From the NCBI GenBank assembly GCA_002320285.1, contig DCKE01000026.1, positions 14,394 through 78,393 on the forward strand: a stretch of 64,000 nt of DNA, given 5' to 3'. Below, in pieces: positions 1 through 10,100 of this stretch. The position numbers and the translations under genes were made by a program. The notes below the pieces were generated by a model. It had not been told where the DNA came from. It searched no databases and saw nothing but the letters and a program-made list of their open reading frames with translations. Each line of letters starts with the position of its first letter. The first letter of the stretch is position 1. Origin of the DNA: Flavobacteriaceae bacterium UBA1682. Its GTDB lineage: Bacteria; Bacteroidota; Bacteroidia; Flavobacteriales; Flavobacteriaceae.

Positions 1-785
1 GTTGTTACTTGATTACCATATTTTTCTTTGATGATTTTTAAAGCTTCTTCAAAAAAGATGATACCCTTTTGGTGATAACTGACGCGATTAATTCCTAAAA
101 AAATGACTATAGGGCTTTGTGAAGCCGTTTTTTCTACCACGATTTTATGCGTATTGATTGGATTGGGAATAAATTTAACCGCATAATTCATCGCAACCAT
201 TGGAATTTTGTAATCCAAGTCGGAAACGATAAGACGGTCACATCGTTTATTAACCCATTCAAACAACTGCCGGTGTTTTGGTTTGGTATAACTCAAAGCA
301 TGTTGGAATGCCCCTTTTAGCGATTCCTTTTGCAGATAAGGTGTGAAAACGGAATACCGCAATTTATTTTTTAGCAAATAATCGTTAACAGGAGTTTCAT
401 CACCACATACGAGTAGTGAAAGCGTCGTCTTTTTGGTCAAGAGCTTTTTGTACAACCATAAGCTTAACTGTGGATAGGTTTCTAAAGCATTGGAGTTAAT
501 CAGCTGTATGTGGGTATAATCTTTAAGAGTGGGTATAAGAAAATAAAAACGTAAGGCCGATTCTATCCTGCCTAAATCCAATCGCGTCAGACGATAGACC
601 AAATTTTTAGTTTTTCGAATAAGCCAATAATCATTTAAAAAACGCGCCCGTATAGAATAATCTACTTCATAATTTTTAAAATGATCACCCGTTGCAACGA
701 TAGCTACCTCATGGCCTAATTGAACTAGTCCTTCCTTTAAGGAATTATGCAGTCGACTATACTCTCCAACCAATAAGATTTTCAT
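1..785 (-). CDS. Glycosyltransferase family 4 protein (partial, C-terminus beyond window)
   Basis: I read this frame by hand on the minus strand. It starts at the ATG complementary to 783-785 and stays open for 261 codons to the window edge. The product begins MKILLVGEYSRLHNSLKEGL, a Rossmann-like nucleotide-binding start typical of GT4 (GT-B fold) glycosyltransferases. Near the edge it reaches the segment FIPNPIN, then VIFLGIN...HQKGI, which is where the second, donor-binding domain of GT4 enzymes begins. The EX7E catalytic region would lie outside the window. It lies 58 nt downstream of another GT4 gene on the same strand, so co-transcription is likely. The acceptor and donor sugars cannot be told from sequence. 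Confidence 0.8.
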   Translation of the reverse strand, partial: MKILLVGEYSRLHNSLKEGLVQLGHEVAIVATGDHFKNYEVDYSIRARFLNDYWLIRKTKNLVYRLTRLDLGRIESALRFYFLIPTLKDYTHIQLINSNALETYPQLSLWLYKKLLTKKTTLSLLVCGDETPVNDYLLKNKLRYSVFTPYLQKESLKGAFQHALSYTKPKHRQLFEWVNKRCDRLIVSDLDYKIPMVAMNYAVKFIPNPINTHKIVVEKTASQSPIVIFLGINRVSYHQKGIIFFEEALKIIKEKYGNQVT

Positions 786-843
786 TTTTGTCTTTGGAAT
801 TTTTAGATGATTGGTAAATATAATAACAAATTAAAAAAGCACT

Positions 844-1935
844 TTAAAAAAGTTGCAACCATTTTTCGCCGATTTGTTTGATGTCAAAACGACTTACACT
901 ATTTTTTGCGTTAGCCTGGCAACAGTTGTATAAATCGTTATCCGTTGCCATCTCATTAAGAGCATTTACAAGGGCTGTTAAGTCTTGATCTGTGACCAGC
1001 AATCCATTGTTTCGGTGTTGAATAATTTCACTAGGTCCCGTAGGACAGTCGAAGGAAACCACAGGTGTACTACAAGCAAGTGATTCTAATAGCACGTTGG
1101 GGAATCCTTCATTCTTGCTCGTTAAAACCGTAAATAATGACGATGCTAGTATGGGAAATGGGTTAGCTAGATTTCCTGTGAAGATAATTTTGCCTGCTGC
1201 TTCACTGTTTTGGGCGATATGCTCCAAATGAGGTTTTAAGATTCCATCGCCAATGATTAACAACTGTATATCTAAATCGGGAAGTCGGCTTTCTGAATAG
1301 GCTTTGATCAGTACATCAAACTGTTTAATGGGGCTGTCCATACGGCCAATTGCAGTGATGTATTTCAGGAGTGAATAGCTATGGGGCTCTTTGGATTTGA
1401 TCGTGATTTCTTCAAGGTCAATCGGATTGTAAATGCTGCTTAAATTCGGAAAGGGATAAATTTGTTGAACCTTTTTTTCAATACCTTCTGAAACCGCGAT
1501 GATGCGGTGCGTATTCTTATAAAGTAATTTGGATAGTATACTGTTGGATACTGCGTACCAGGCAAGGTTATAATGGTGAATAGTAGGTATATATCCCTTG
1601 TTGAAAATAAAAACGGAAAGGGCTAGTTCCTGAATTTTTTTATGTCTACAACGAAAATCAATAATGTAGTCAAATTTATTTTTATGAAAATACTGTTTAA
1701 GTATATAAAACCTTTTCAGTTTATTTGAGATGCCATTCGTCTGATTTTTCTCCAAACCCAGATTTAAAAGTTTGCCAGCGTATGCATAGGAAATTTGATC
1801 GGTAACGATGATATGGTGTACGTCCATTCCCTGTTTTAAAAAAAAAAATGACAGACGTGCTTGTACTTTTTCGGCACCACCATTTGCTAAGCTATCACCG
1901 ACTAAAGCAATTTTTAGTGTAACTGTATTTTTCAT
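844..1935 (-). CDS. Glycosyltransferase family 4 protein
   Basis: This 363-aa protein has the two-domain GT-B layout. The N-terminal GDSLANGGAEKV (about 14-24) is the acceptor-domain glycine-rich start, and AIGRMDSPIKQFDVLI (about 195-210) opens the donor domain. The catalytic EX7E motif is E276-GFPNVLL-E284. It probably transfers a sugar from a nucleotide donor during surface glycan assembly on the cytoplasmic side; the sugar is unknown. Codons 30-33 (FFFL) are carried by an uninterrupted run of 11 T on the coding strand (1838-1848 on the plus strand), which could slip and switch the gene off. A TAnnTTTG promoter element lies just upstream. The gene is followed by a second GT4 gene on the same strand. 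Confidence 0.9.
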   Translation of the reverse strand: MKNTVTLKIALVGDSLANGGAEKVQARLSFFFLKQGMDVHHIIVTDQISYAYAGKLLNLGLEKNQTNGISNKLKRFYILKQYFHKNKFDYIIDFRCRHKKIQELALSVFIFNKGYIPTIHHYNLAWYAVSNSILSKLLYKNTHRIIAVSEGIEKKVQQIYPFPNLSSIYNPIDLEEITIKSKEPHSYSLLKYITAIGRMDSPIKQFDVLIKAYSESRLPDLDIQLLIIGDGILKPHLEHIAQNSEAAGKIIFTGNLANPFPILASSLFTVLTSKNEGFPNVLLESLACSTPVVSFDCPTGPSEIIQHRNNGLLVTDQDLTALVNALNEMATDNDLYNCCQANAKNSVSRFDIKQIGEKWLQLF

Positions 1936-1958
1936 TTTTATTTGTGTATTTTTGAAAG

Positions 1959-1966
1959 CAAATATA
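1959..1966 (-). promoter_or_regulatory. Candidate -7 promoter box for the 844-1935 glycosyltransferase
   Basis: The minus strand reads TATATTTG followed by C, a full match to the Bacteroidota -7 consensus TAnnTTTG, 23 nt upstream of the start codon. I found no good TTG at the usual -33 spacing, so this is a partial promoter call. Confidence 0.45.
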
Positions 1967-2100
1967 TAGATAATTAATAGTTATAAGAGCTGTCCATTTC
2001 TTGATATGGCAACTTAATAAGTTTGACTATACGACCAATATAAGTTTTTTTTTAAAACAACATTGTTGTACTTTTTTAAAATTCTATTATTCCACAATTC

Positions 2101-3183
2101 ATGAAGATAGTTTATTTGTCAACCAATATTACGGGTTCAGGTGGCGTAGCACGAGTTACTGCCGACAAGACAAATTATTTTATAGAAAAATGGGGACATG
2201 AAGTTTTTATTATCAGTACGAATGATTTAAGCGACGAGCCTTTTTTTAAATTTAATACACAGTTAAAGTTCCATTTTCTTGCCACTAAGATGCGCGGGTT
2301 ATCGTCAATTTGGAGGTTGTATAAACAGATCAATGATTTATTGGTATCGATAAATCCAGAAATTATCGTGATCAACGATAACGGTATAAAGGCTTATTTT
2401 GCACCATTTTTAATTCGGGCTAAGATTCCATTATTCTTAGAAGTTCATGGAGCCGTTAAGTTTTCATTTTATAAAACGCATTCGCGTTTGAAAGCGATGC
2501 TAATCTCCAAATACATAGATTTTTCTGCAGCTTATTTTGAGAGAGTAATCTTACTTAATAGTGAAAGTAAATCAGAATGGAAAACAGCCAAATTAACGGT
2601 AATTCCCAATTTTACTGAGGTGGATTCAACGGAAGAGCTGACGATTGAACAAAATAGGATTATAGCTGTTGGCCGGATTTCCTTTCAAAAGGGTTACGAT
2701 CGTATGTTGGCGATATGGAAGAGATTAGCGGATAATTATCCAGAGTGGAGTTTGCATATCTATGGGAAAGTCGAAGATGAGCTTTTATATGACCAATTAT
2801 TGCGAGTTCAAGTGTCCAATGTATACTTTCACGGTGAGTCAGTAGATGTTTTTAGTGAATTAAAAAGAGCTGAATTTTTTATACATACCGCTTATTTTGA
2901 GGGAATGCCGATGGTACTTTTAGAAGCGATGGCACATGGAGTTACTGGTGTGGCTTTTGATGCGCCTTTTGGTATCAAAGAGATTATCACTCATGAGTAT
3001 AATGGCTTAGTTGTCTACGATAATAATGAAGACGAGTTTATGCAACAGCTGAAGCGATTGATGGACAATATTGGATTGAGAAATCAACTGCGATCCAATA
3101 CAAAATTATCGATAGAATCCTTTAGGGAAGAAATGGTTATGCCGTTATGGGAGCAATTGTTTCAAGAATATCAAGGTCGCTAA
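2101..3183 (+). CDS. Glycosyltransferase family 4 protein
   Basis: This 360-aa GT4 enzyme is the only plus-strand gene in the glycan cluster. TGSGGVARV (about 11-19) is the N-terminal glycine-rich loop. AVGRISFQKGYDRML (about 189-203) opens the donor domain. The EX7E motif is E267-GMPMVLL-E275, followed by the usual G-I-K-E-I-I segment. It is predicted to be a cytoplasmic nucleotide-sugar transferase in surface glycan synthesis; donor and acceptor are unknown. It starts divergently from the 844-1935 gene with 165 bp between them, and ends 11 bp from the convergent GT2 gene. A possible earlier frame at 2001 is out of frame with this product and is not supported. Confidence 0.9.
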   Translation: MKIVYLSTNITGSGGVARVTADKTNYFIEKWGHEVFIISTNDLSDEPFFKFNTQLKFHFLATKMRGLSSIWRLYKQINDLLVSINPEIIVINDNGIKAYFAPFLIRAKIPLFLEVHGAVKFSFYKTHSRLKAMLISKYIDFSAAYFERVILLNSESKSEWKTAKLTVIPNFTEVDSTEELTIEQNRIIAVGRISFQKGYDRMLAIWKRLADNYPEWSLHIYGKVEDELLYDQLLRVQVSNVYFHGESVDVFSELKRAEFFIHTAYFEGMPMVLLEAMAHGVTGVAFDAPFGIKEIITHEYNGLVVYDNNEDEFMQQLKRLMDNIGLRNQLRSNTKLSIESFREEMVMPLWEQLFQEYQGR

Positions 3184-3194
3184 ATAGTACTTTA

Positions 3195-4085
3195 TCAGTG
3201 TTTGATGTTGAATTCATTCAACTTACCCAATTTATAGATATCGAGTAAGTTTATTTTTGGATTACTCGAAATAAGATTCGCCTTAATCCTCGGTTCATAT
3301 TTTTTAAATAAATAATGGAATATTTTTTGAAAATGCAATTTTTGAAGCATTAATTGACTGCTGCTTAGTAATGTTGCCTGTGAATCGACAACACCTTCGT
3401 CTAAAAGTTGTTTTAAGGTTTGCATTCCCAAGACGGTCTTATCTAAAAATTCTGCAGAGGTATCCAGTTTTAAATGAAATACAGCATTGTCTAGATGTAT
3501 TATTTCTCGATTCGCTTTTTCTAACTGCCTAAAAAACACAAAATCTTCATAGCCATATCCGCGTACTGTTTCTGGAAAACCTATTCCGTTTAAATGTTTT
3601 TTATTAAAGCAAATATTTGAGCATAGGGTGTATTTATAGGGTTTAAGTTGCCGTGTTTTCGCTGGAATGGCTTCTCTAGCTTGACCATAGACCCAGCGCA
3701 ACAGTTCGGTTTCTCTCGGTTTTTCGTTTTTGTATTTCAATCCTCCAGAAATAATGGCTTTCTCATTTTTGCTGATGATGGATAAATAGTTTGCAATGAA
3801 ATTATCCGTGACCGGATAAGTATCACTGTCAATCATAATAACGGTGTCATAAGTGGCGCTATTAATCAAAAAATTACGGGTACGACTCCTTCCTATATTA
3901 GCGCTTTGTGTGATGTAGTGGCAATTGTCGAGATCTTCTATAGTTCTGTTTCGAAAATGATTTTTGGAATTGTCGTCCGAGCATAAAATTTCAAATTCTA
4001 GTCCCAAAGAGCAACAGTCACTCTGTAGTTTTCTAACTAAGGAGTAAAGGTCGTAATCATAAGACAAGATTAATATAGAGAGCAT
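3195..4085 (-). CDS. Glycosyltransferase family 2 protein
   Basis: This 296-aa protein has a GT-A fold. The N-terminus runs into CSDDNS (35-40), the first acidic cluster of GT2 enzymes. The metal-binding DxD is D86-S-D88. GYGYED (176-181) resembles the GWGxED segment of galactosyltransferase-like C-terminal domains, which supplies the catalytic base in that group. No membrane segments are seen, so it should act at the inner face of the membrane. It follows the GT-C type gene on the same strand after a 104-bp gap holding its own candidate promoter. The sugar specificity is not readable from sequence. Confidence 0.85.
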   Translation of the reverse strand: MLSILILSYDYDLYSLVRKLQSDCCSLGLEFEILCSDDNSKNHFRNRTIEDLDNCHYITQSANIGRSRTRNFLINSATYDTVIMIDSDTYPVTDNFIANYLSIISKNEKAIISGGLKYKNEKPRETELLRWVYGQAREAIPAKTRQLKPYKYTLCSNICFNKKHLNGIGFPETVRGYGYEDFVFFRQLEKANREIIHLDNAVFHLKLDTSAEFLDKTVLGMQTLKQLLDEGVVDSQATLLSSSQLMLQKLHFQKIFHYLFKKYEPRIKANLISSNPKINLLDIYKLGKLNEFNIKH

Positions 4086-4138
4086 AAAAAGTAGAGGACA
4101 ATATTATTATATAGTGGTAAATATAAATGTTTTCGTTT

Positions 4139-4146
4139 CAAAAATA
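4139..4146 (-). promoter_or_regulatory. Candidate -7 promoter box for the GT2 gene
   Basis: The minus strand reads TATTTTTG, a full match to TAnnTTTG, 53 nt before the start codon at 4085. No convincing TTG was found at the -33 position. Confidence 0.35.
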
Positions 4147-4189
4147 CGAATTCAAATGATGTATTTATTCTTAATTAACGGTATGGTAC

Positions 4190-5512
4190 TCAGTTGGATT
4201 TGGAAGATGTAGAAACTAAATTTTTTCCGAATTTCGATTGGGATAAGCAGCTTAGTACCAAAATAATCATTAAGAATTCAAACGGATAGCTATATCTTGA
4301 ATTCGTACCATAGGTAACTAAGGCCTGAGCTATCGATGTAATGATGATTACAGTTGACAACACGAGTTCAGGTGTCATTTTCCTCGATACGGCAAATCGA
4401 TATAATTGGAATGGAAAGGTCAATAGAAACCCGATTTTAAAAATCACCAATACGATACTTTGTACATACCAAATACCAATAAAAACTTTATTAGCATGGG
4501 GTACATTAAAATGGTTGTAATCCCAATATATTGCTGTTTTCCAAAAGTCTATCCAAGATATAAATACTTGTTGTATATAATCTTTTGGATTTTCTGAGAT
4601 CAGCACTTTCCCAAATTCGTTTAGCTGATAGGATAAATCGACAAATGACAAGCCGCTGGTGTCTATTAATTCATCATAGGCATACCAAATACTCATTGCG
4701 ACATCTTTATTGTTCTGTATGGCATCATCGCGATGTTTAACGTATATATCTCTAATCAAATGAAATTCTTCTGGAGCTTTTTCTGCAAAATAAACGCAAT
4801 TCTGTGCTGTATTTATACCGTAAAAGGTGGTGGGGACAAAATATCCCGTATTTAATTTATTGACATAAGACCAGCCTATAAAACAGCATAGCGGGGCAAT
4901 TAGGATAATTAATCTTCGACCGAATACGGTTTGAATAGAAAAGTTTTGAATGGCAGAAAAACCATAAAAGACAAACGGTAAAATAAAATAAAAGGGCTTT
5001 ACCAATATGAGTATACCTAATAATAGGCTCAAATAGCACCAGTTTTTTATAGACGGATTTTGATTGTCGTCTTTAAGGTATAAATAGACAATCAAGGTGA
5101 ATAAGAAAAGCGTAAAGCTTTCTGTTAATATTGAAAATTCGTAGAAAATTACGTGTATAAAGGTGCAGAGAAATAGTGTTGTGATCAAAGCTTTTTTTAC
5201 GTCAAATCTTAAGAGTAAAAGGCTTTTGTATACAAGTACCATTGTTGAAATTCCGAGTAAAATCTGTAAGCTCACCGTGGTGGCTAACGAATTAAAAAGT
5301 AGTAGTATGGGATAACCAGGGCTTCTTTTGCCGTCGTATCCCGTCAGATTCCAATTTGAAATTAAGTCGGCTAATTCTATATAATCTATAGAATCAGAGA
5401 TTATCAAAATTTGCTGGTAAAGTACAAATACTATCAGACGTAAAAAAACGGCAAATACCACTATAGTCGTAATGGGATTGCTTAACAGTTTATGGAACCC
5501 GTTTTTAAACAT
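4190..5512 (-). CDS. Multi-pass membrane glycosyltransferase-like protein (GT-C type)
   Basis: This 440-aa protein is strongly hydrophobic, with about ten predicted membrane helices. The first external loop carries DSIDYIELAD (about 39-48) and GYDGKRSPGYPIL (about 58-70). This layout is typical of PMT/ArnT-like GT-C enzymes, which use polyprenyl-phosphate sugars on the outer side of the inner membrane. The gene overlaps the upstream Alg5-like GT2 gene by 8 nt. That pairing makes sense, because Alg5-like enzymes make the polyprenyl-phosphate sugar that a GT-C enzyme would use. The function is inferred from topology, motif and neighbour; similarity to any characterised enzyme is probably low. 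Confidence 0.7.
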   Translation of the reverse strand: MFKNGFHKLLSNPITTIVVFAVFLRLIVFVLYQQILIISDSIDYIELADLISNWNLTGYDGKRSPGYPILLLFNSLATTVSLQILLGISTMVLVYKSLLLLRFDVKKALITTLFLCTFIHVIFYEFSILTESFTLFLFTLIVYLYLKDDNQNPSIKNWCYLSLLLGILILVKPFYFILPFVFYGFSAIQNFSIQTVFGRRLIILIAPLCCFIGWSYVNKLNTGYFVPTTFYGINTAQNCVYFAEKAPEEFHLIRDIYVKHRDDAIQNNKDVAMSIWYAYDELIDTSGLSFVDLSYQLNEFGKVLISENPKDYIQQVFISWIDFWKTAIYWDYNHFNVPHANKVFIGIWYVQSIVLVIFKIGFLLTFPFQLYRFAVSRKMTPELVLSTVIIITSIAQALVTYGTNSRYSYPFEFLMIILVLSCLSQSKFGKNLVSTSSKSN

Positions 5513-6242
5513 ATTTCCGGTATATTTTAATCAACTGGAATGGAAATCCAATTAAATCCTTTAAAGTGATTTTACTTTTGCCCTTTTCAGTCCAAGTATC
5601 CAGACTAAATTCAAAAATGTTAAGAGCAAATAAGGCGTTTTGTTTTTTATAGCGCAATAGTAATTCAATATCAAATAGCCATCGCGTATGGAAAGGTGCC
5701 TGAAATAAAACAGCAGCCAATTCTTTTTCAATAATCTTCGCTCCACATTGGGTATCGTATACTGCGGTTTTAATAATGAAGTAACTTACGATCGTAGCGA
5801 AGATTCTACCAAAATAGTGACGATAGGCATAACGTGTTATAGCGCTTCCCATTTTTTTAATACGACTTCCCATAATGAAGTTGTATTGTGGGTTGTTTTC
5901 TATAAATGTAGCCATCTTTATAAGCTCTTCAGCTGGAGTAGCCAAATCAGCATCGAGATATCCGATATATCGGTACTTGTCCAAAGGAAAACTAAGAATT
6001 GCGGTTCTTATTGCCTCGGCTTTACCGTTATTTCTGGCATTGATTAAAAGGTGAACGCGTGGATAATCCCTTTCGAATTGCCGTAAAAGAGTACGGGTGT
6101 CGTCAGTACTTCCGTCATCAACTAATAGAAAATCAATCGAGTCATCAAGTAGAAAAGTTTTGTGATACTCATTGATGCAAATACGATTAAACTCATTATA
6201 AAAAGGAATTACAAATAAAGATATTGAATCTTTTTTTATCAT
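5505..6242 (-). CDS. Dolichyl-phosphate beta-glucosyltransferase-like GT2 (Alg5/DPM-like)
   Basis: This 245-aa protein is a GT2 of the polyprenyl-phosphate sugar synthase type. VIPFYNE (11-17) is the nucleotide-binding start, and VDDGSTDD (41-48) and DAD (97-99) are the acidic clusters. VYDTQCGAK (161-169) and TRWLFDIELL are hallmark segments of Alg5-like enzymes. It should transfer a sugar from a nucleotide donor to a polyprenyl phosphate at the inner face of the membrane. It overlaps the FtsE-like gene upstream by 4 nt and the GT-C gene downstream by 8 nt, so the three are almost certainly one transcript. No C-terminal membrane helices are seen. Confidence 0.88.
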   Translation of the reverse strand: MIKKDSISLFVIPFYNEFNRICINEYHKTFLLDDSIDFLLVDDGSTDDTRTLLRQFERDYPRVHLLINARNNGKAEAIRTAILSFPLDKYRYIGYLDADLATPAEELIKMATFIENNPQYNFIMGSRIKKMGSAITRYAYRHYFGRIFATIVSYFIIKTAVYDTQCGAKIIEKELAAVLFQAPFHTRWLFDIELLLRYKKQNALFALNIFEFSLDTWTEKGKSKITLKDLIGFPFQLIKIYRKYV

Positions 6243-6922
6243 ACCGTTCGTTGCACTACTTCAAACAATTTTCCGTCTTCACATTTTAAAGTTTTTGCTG
6301 GGTATTTTAGCAACAAGGCATAATCGTGGGTTGCCATAATGATGGTACGACCGTTTTGATTGATTTTTTGTAGTACTTCCATGACTTCAACGCTGGTTTG
6401 TGGATCTAAATTACCAGTAGGTTCGTCAGCTAAAATCAAATCCGGATCGTTTAGAAGAGCGCGGGCTATGGCTACGCGTTGTTGTTCTCCACCAGAAATT
6501 TGGTGGGGCATTTTTCGAGCATGTGACAACATACCTACACGATCTAAAACCTCTTCGATTCTGCGATGCATGGCTTCTTTCTCAACCCAGCCGGTCGCCT
6601 TTAATACAAACAATAAATTGTTGTAGATATTTCGATCGGGAAGTAGTTTGAAATCTTGAAATACGATGCCGAGTTTTCTCCTTAAAAAAGGAATGTCATT
6701 TTCTCTAAGGGTTACTAAATCGTAGTCTACAATAGTTCCTGTGCCTTCTTGCAATTTCAAATCAGCATATAGCGTTTTCATAAAACTACTTTTACCAGCT
6801 CCGGTTTTACCGATGAGGTAAATGAATTCGCCTTTTTGAACTTCGAGGTTTATCTGAGACAATACAGCGAAATCATCTTGGTAAATTGTGGCATTTTGAA
6901 GTGATAAAACAGCTAGTGACAT
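6239..6922 (-). CDS. ftsE: FtsE-like ABC transporter ATP-binding protein
   Basis: This 227-aa protein is a single ABC ATPase domain. Walker A is GKTGAGKSS (38-46), the Q-loop glutamine is Q89, the signature is SGGEQ (143-147), and Walker B is LILADEP (162-168). Length and the phrase ADEPTGNLD fit the FtsE/LolD/MacB-type group, with FtsE the usual name for this gene in Flavobacteriia. FtsE works with the membrane protein FtsX to control peptidoglycan hydrolases during division. No FtsX is next to it; the following genes are glycosyltransferases overlapping by 4 nt. The assignment to FtsE rather than a sister ATPase is therefore moderate. Confidence 0.8.
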   Translation of the reverse strand: MSLAVLSLQNATIYQDDFAVLSQINLEVQKGEFIYLIGKTGAGKSSFMKTLYADLKLQEGTGTIVDYDLVTLRENDIPFLRRKLGIVFQDFKLLPDRNIYNNLLFVLKATGWVEKEAMHRRIEEVLDRVGMLSHARKMPHQISGGEQQRVAIARALLNDPDLILADEPTGNLDPQTSVEVMEVLQKINQNGRTIIMATHDYALLLKYPAKTLKCEDGKLFEVVQRTV

Positions 6923-7097
6923 AGGATTCTTAGTTTGAGTGGTAAATGTAGGAAGTTAAATCGTTTAAATCAAGATTTTTTTGACTGTAAATTGGGAATG
7001 GGACTATTTGCTGCTTTGTGTATATACCGATGCATAAATGTGCGAAAAACCGCTATAATATATTGCTAATAACGAGTGTTAATACGCTAAAATATGA

Positions 7098-7105
7098 TAT
7101 ATTTG
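7098..7105 (+). promoter_or_regulatory. Candidate -7 promoter box for the TPR/barrel operon
   Basis: TATATTTG matches the TAnnTTTG consensus 20 nt upstream of the ATG at 7126. The -33 region has only TTA (7079-7081), so half of the promoter is weak. Confidence 0.4.
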
Positions 7106-7125
7106 AATTTTAAAATAAAATAAAA

Positions 7126-10100
7126 ATGCGAAAAATTAATAGGTTATTCTATTTGTCATTATCTCTGGGAAGTGTCGTGGCTAGTGCACAGCAAAGTGCC
7201 GTATATACTGGTGAACTTTCCGATTTTAATCATGCCGTAGCATTATATAAAGAAGAACAATATTTAGCTGCTCAAATTTTATTTGACAAAATTAAAGTGG
7301 CTCAGAATAATCAGGAAAATGAGTTAGAAGCAGAATGTGCTTACTACATAGCCAATTGTGCTATCCGACTAGAACAGGATGGAGCAGAGGATAAGATTGA
7401 CTTATTTGTTAAGAATTATCCAACGAGTGCCAAACAAAATCAAGCTTATGTTGAAGTGACTAAGTTTTACTTTGACAAGGGTGATTATGCTCAATCTTTG
7501 CGTTTTGCTCAGAAAGTAAAGGAAAATGCGATGAGTGAACGCGATTTAGATCGTTTTTACTTCCAAAAAGGATACGGCAATTTTTTTGTTAAAAATAAAA
7601 AAGAGGCTCAAAAATACTTTACAAAAGTAAAGGAGAGCAAGGAATACGGTGAACAAGCGGTCTATTATTTGGGCTATATCGCCTATGATTCTGACAACTA
7701 CGAAGACGCTAATCAATTGTTTGAACAAGTAGAGAGCAAGGAGAAGTATAAAGAAAAAATGGGCTATTTTCAGGCCGATATGAGCTTTAAGTCAGGAAAC
7801 TTTGACAAGGCGATCAAGCAAGGGGTAGAGCAAATGGGAAAAGCCACTGATGCGGAAAAGTCAGAACTATCCAAGATTATCGGTGAGAGTTATTTCAACC
7901 TAAATCAATTTGATAAGGCATTGCCATATTTGTTGAATTACAAAGGAAAAAATGGAAGATGGAGCAATACCGATTTCTATCAATTGGGATATGCTTATTA
8001 TAAATCAAAGGATTACGATAATGCCATTGAACAATTTAATAAAATAATCGGTGGAAATGATGGTGTGGCCCAAAATGCTTACTATCATTTGGGCGAGAGT
8101 TATCTGCATACCGACAAAAAACCACAAGCGTTAAATGCGTTTAAAAATGCGTCTGAAATGAATTTTGATACCAAAATTCAACAAGATGCTTATTTGAATT
8201 ATGCTAAACTGAGTTATGAAATAGGAAATCCCTATCAAAGTGTTCCCGGAGTTATAACAGCATTTTTGAACAAATATCCTACTTCCCCTTTTAAGGAAGA
8301 ATTGGAATCCCTATTAATTGACTCCTACATCACTTCAAAAAACTATAAAGAGGCTTTGGTGTTATTGGAAAATAACAAGAGTATTCAAAACAAACTGGCT
8401 TATCAAAAAGTGACGTTTTATCGCGGTTTAGAATTTTATTCGGACAGCCAATACAAGGAAGCCTTGGATTTATTTAATAAATCGATAGCTGAAAAACAAG
8501 ATGCTAAATTTACCGCACGAGCACAATATTGGAAAGGAGAAACGGAATTTAATAGCCAGCAGTTTGCAAAGGCATTAGAATCTTATGATGCGTTTCTTTC
8601 GTATTCAGAAGCGTCAAAAACTCCGGAATATCAGAATATTGAGTATAGTAAAGCTTATGCATACTTTAAACTAAAGCAATATGAGCCTGCCGCTGCTGCT
8701 TTTCAAAAGTTTGTTAATAGTTCCAAAGCAGACGTATCTAGAAAGAATGATGCCTATGTTCGATTGGGAGATTGTAATTTCGTTTTAGGTAAATATTGGC
8801 CTGCTATGGAGGCTTATAATAAGGTGATTGAAAGTAATACTGCTGATGTGGAGTATGCTACTTTTCAAAAGGCGATGTCTTATGGATTTGTCGACAGAAA
8901 TGATCGAAAAATCGAGGAATTGAATGCCTTTGTAAAAAAATATCCCAAGTCCAATTTCGCCGATGATGCCTTATACGAAATAGGAAATACCTATATAACC
9001 ACTAATCAGGCACAAAAGGGTGTTCAAACTTTAGATCAATTGATCAAGAGTTACCCAACCAGTTCTTTTGTATCCAGAGCGATTTTGCGCCAGGGATTGG
9101 TGTATTACAACAGCAACGAGAACGACAAAGCCTTGGCGAAATTCAAAAAAGTTGTAGCGGACTATCCGAATACGCCTGAAGCTAATGAAGCGGTTTCCAA
9201 TGCGCGATTGATCTATGTCGATAACGGGCAGGTGGAAGAATATGCTGCTTGGGTGAAGAATTTAGATTTTGTAGAAGTCTCTAATTCAGACCTAGATAAC
9301 GATTCTTACGAGGCGGCTGAAAAGCAATACTTACAGAATAATACCGCACAGGCCACTAAAGGCTTTGCTTCTTATCTAGCTAATTTCCCTAACGGAGCTC
9401 ATGCTTTAAAAGCGAATTTTTATTTGGGAGAAATATTTTATGCTGCTAAAGATGTATCGACTTCGATACCGCATTTCGAATATGTGGCTTCAAAAGCCAG
9501 AAATGCCTTTTCAGAACCGGCTTTAGCTCGTTTGGGTGAAATTTATTTAGCTCAAAAAGAATCGACTAAAGCAGTTGAAGTTTTAAAGAAATTAGAAACC
9601 CTTTCAGACTACCAGCAAAACACGCTATTTGCACAATCCAATTTGATGAAAGTGTATTACGATCAGAAAAATGATGCACAAGCAGTGGTGTATGCTGAAA
9701 AGATTTTAAATAATCCTAAGGCCGATGCGAAAGTGAAAAGTGATGCGCAAGTGATTATAGCCAGAGCAGCTATTCACGCCAATGACGATGCTAAAGCCAA
9801 AGCGGCTTATGTAAAAGTCGCTGCCATTGCTAAAGGAGAATTAGCGGCAGAAGCTTTGTATTACGATGCTTATTTTAAAAATAAAGAAGGCAAATTTGAA
9901 AGCTCTAATACGGCAGTTCAAAAACTGGCTAAAGACTATTCCGGTTATAAATATTATGGAGCCAAAGGCTTGGTGTTGATGGCTAAGAATTTTTATGCCT
10001 TAAAGGACAGTTACCAGGCAACCTATATATTAGAGAGTGTCGTTAAGAACTTTAGCGATTTTCCAGATTTGGTTTCCGAAGCGCAAAATGAACTGAATAC

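Noticed and set aside
2001..2201. 66-codon plus-strand frame ahead of the 2101 glycosyltransferase
   Set aside because: It is out of frame with, and overlaps, the clearly real GT4 start at 2101, with no family features.
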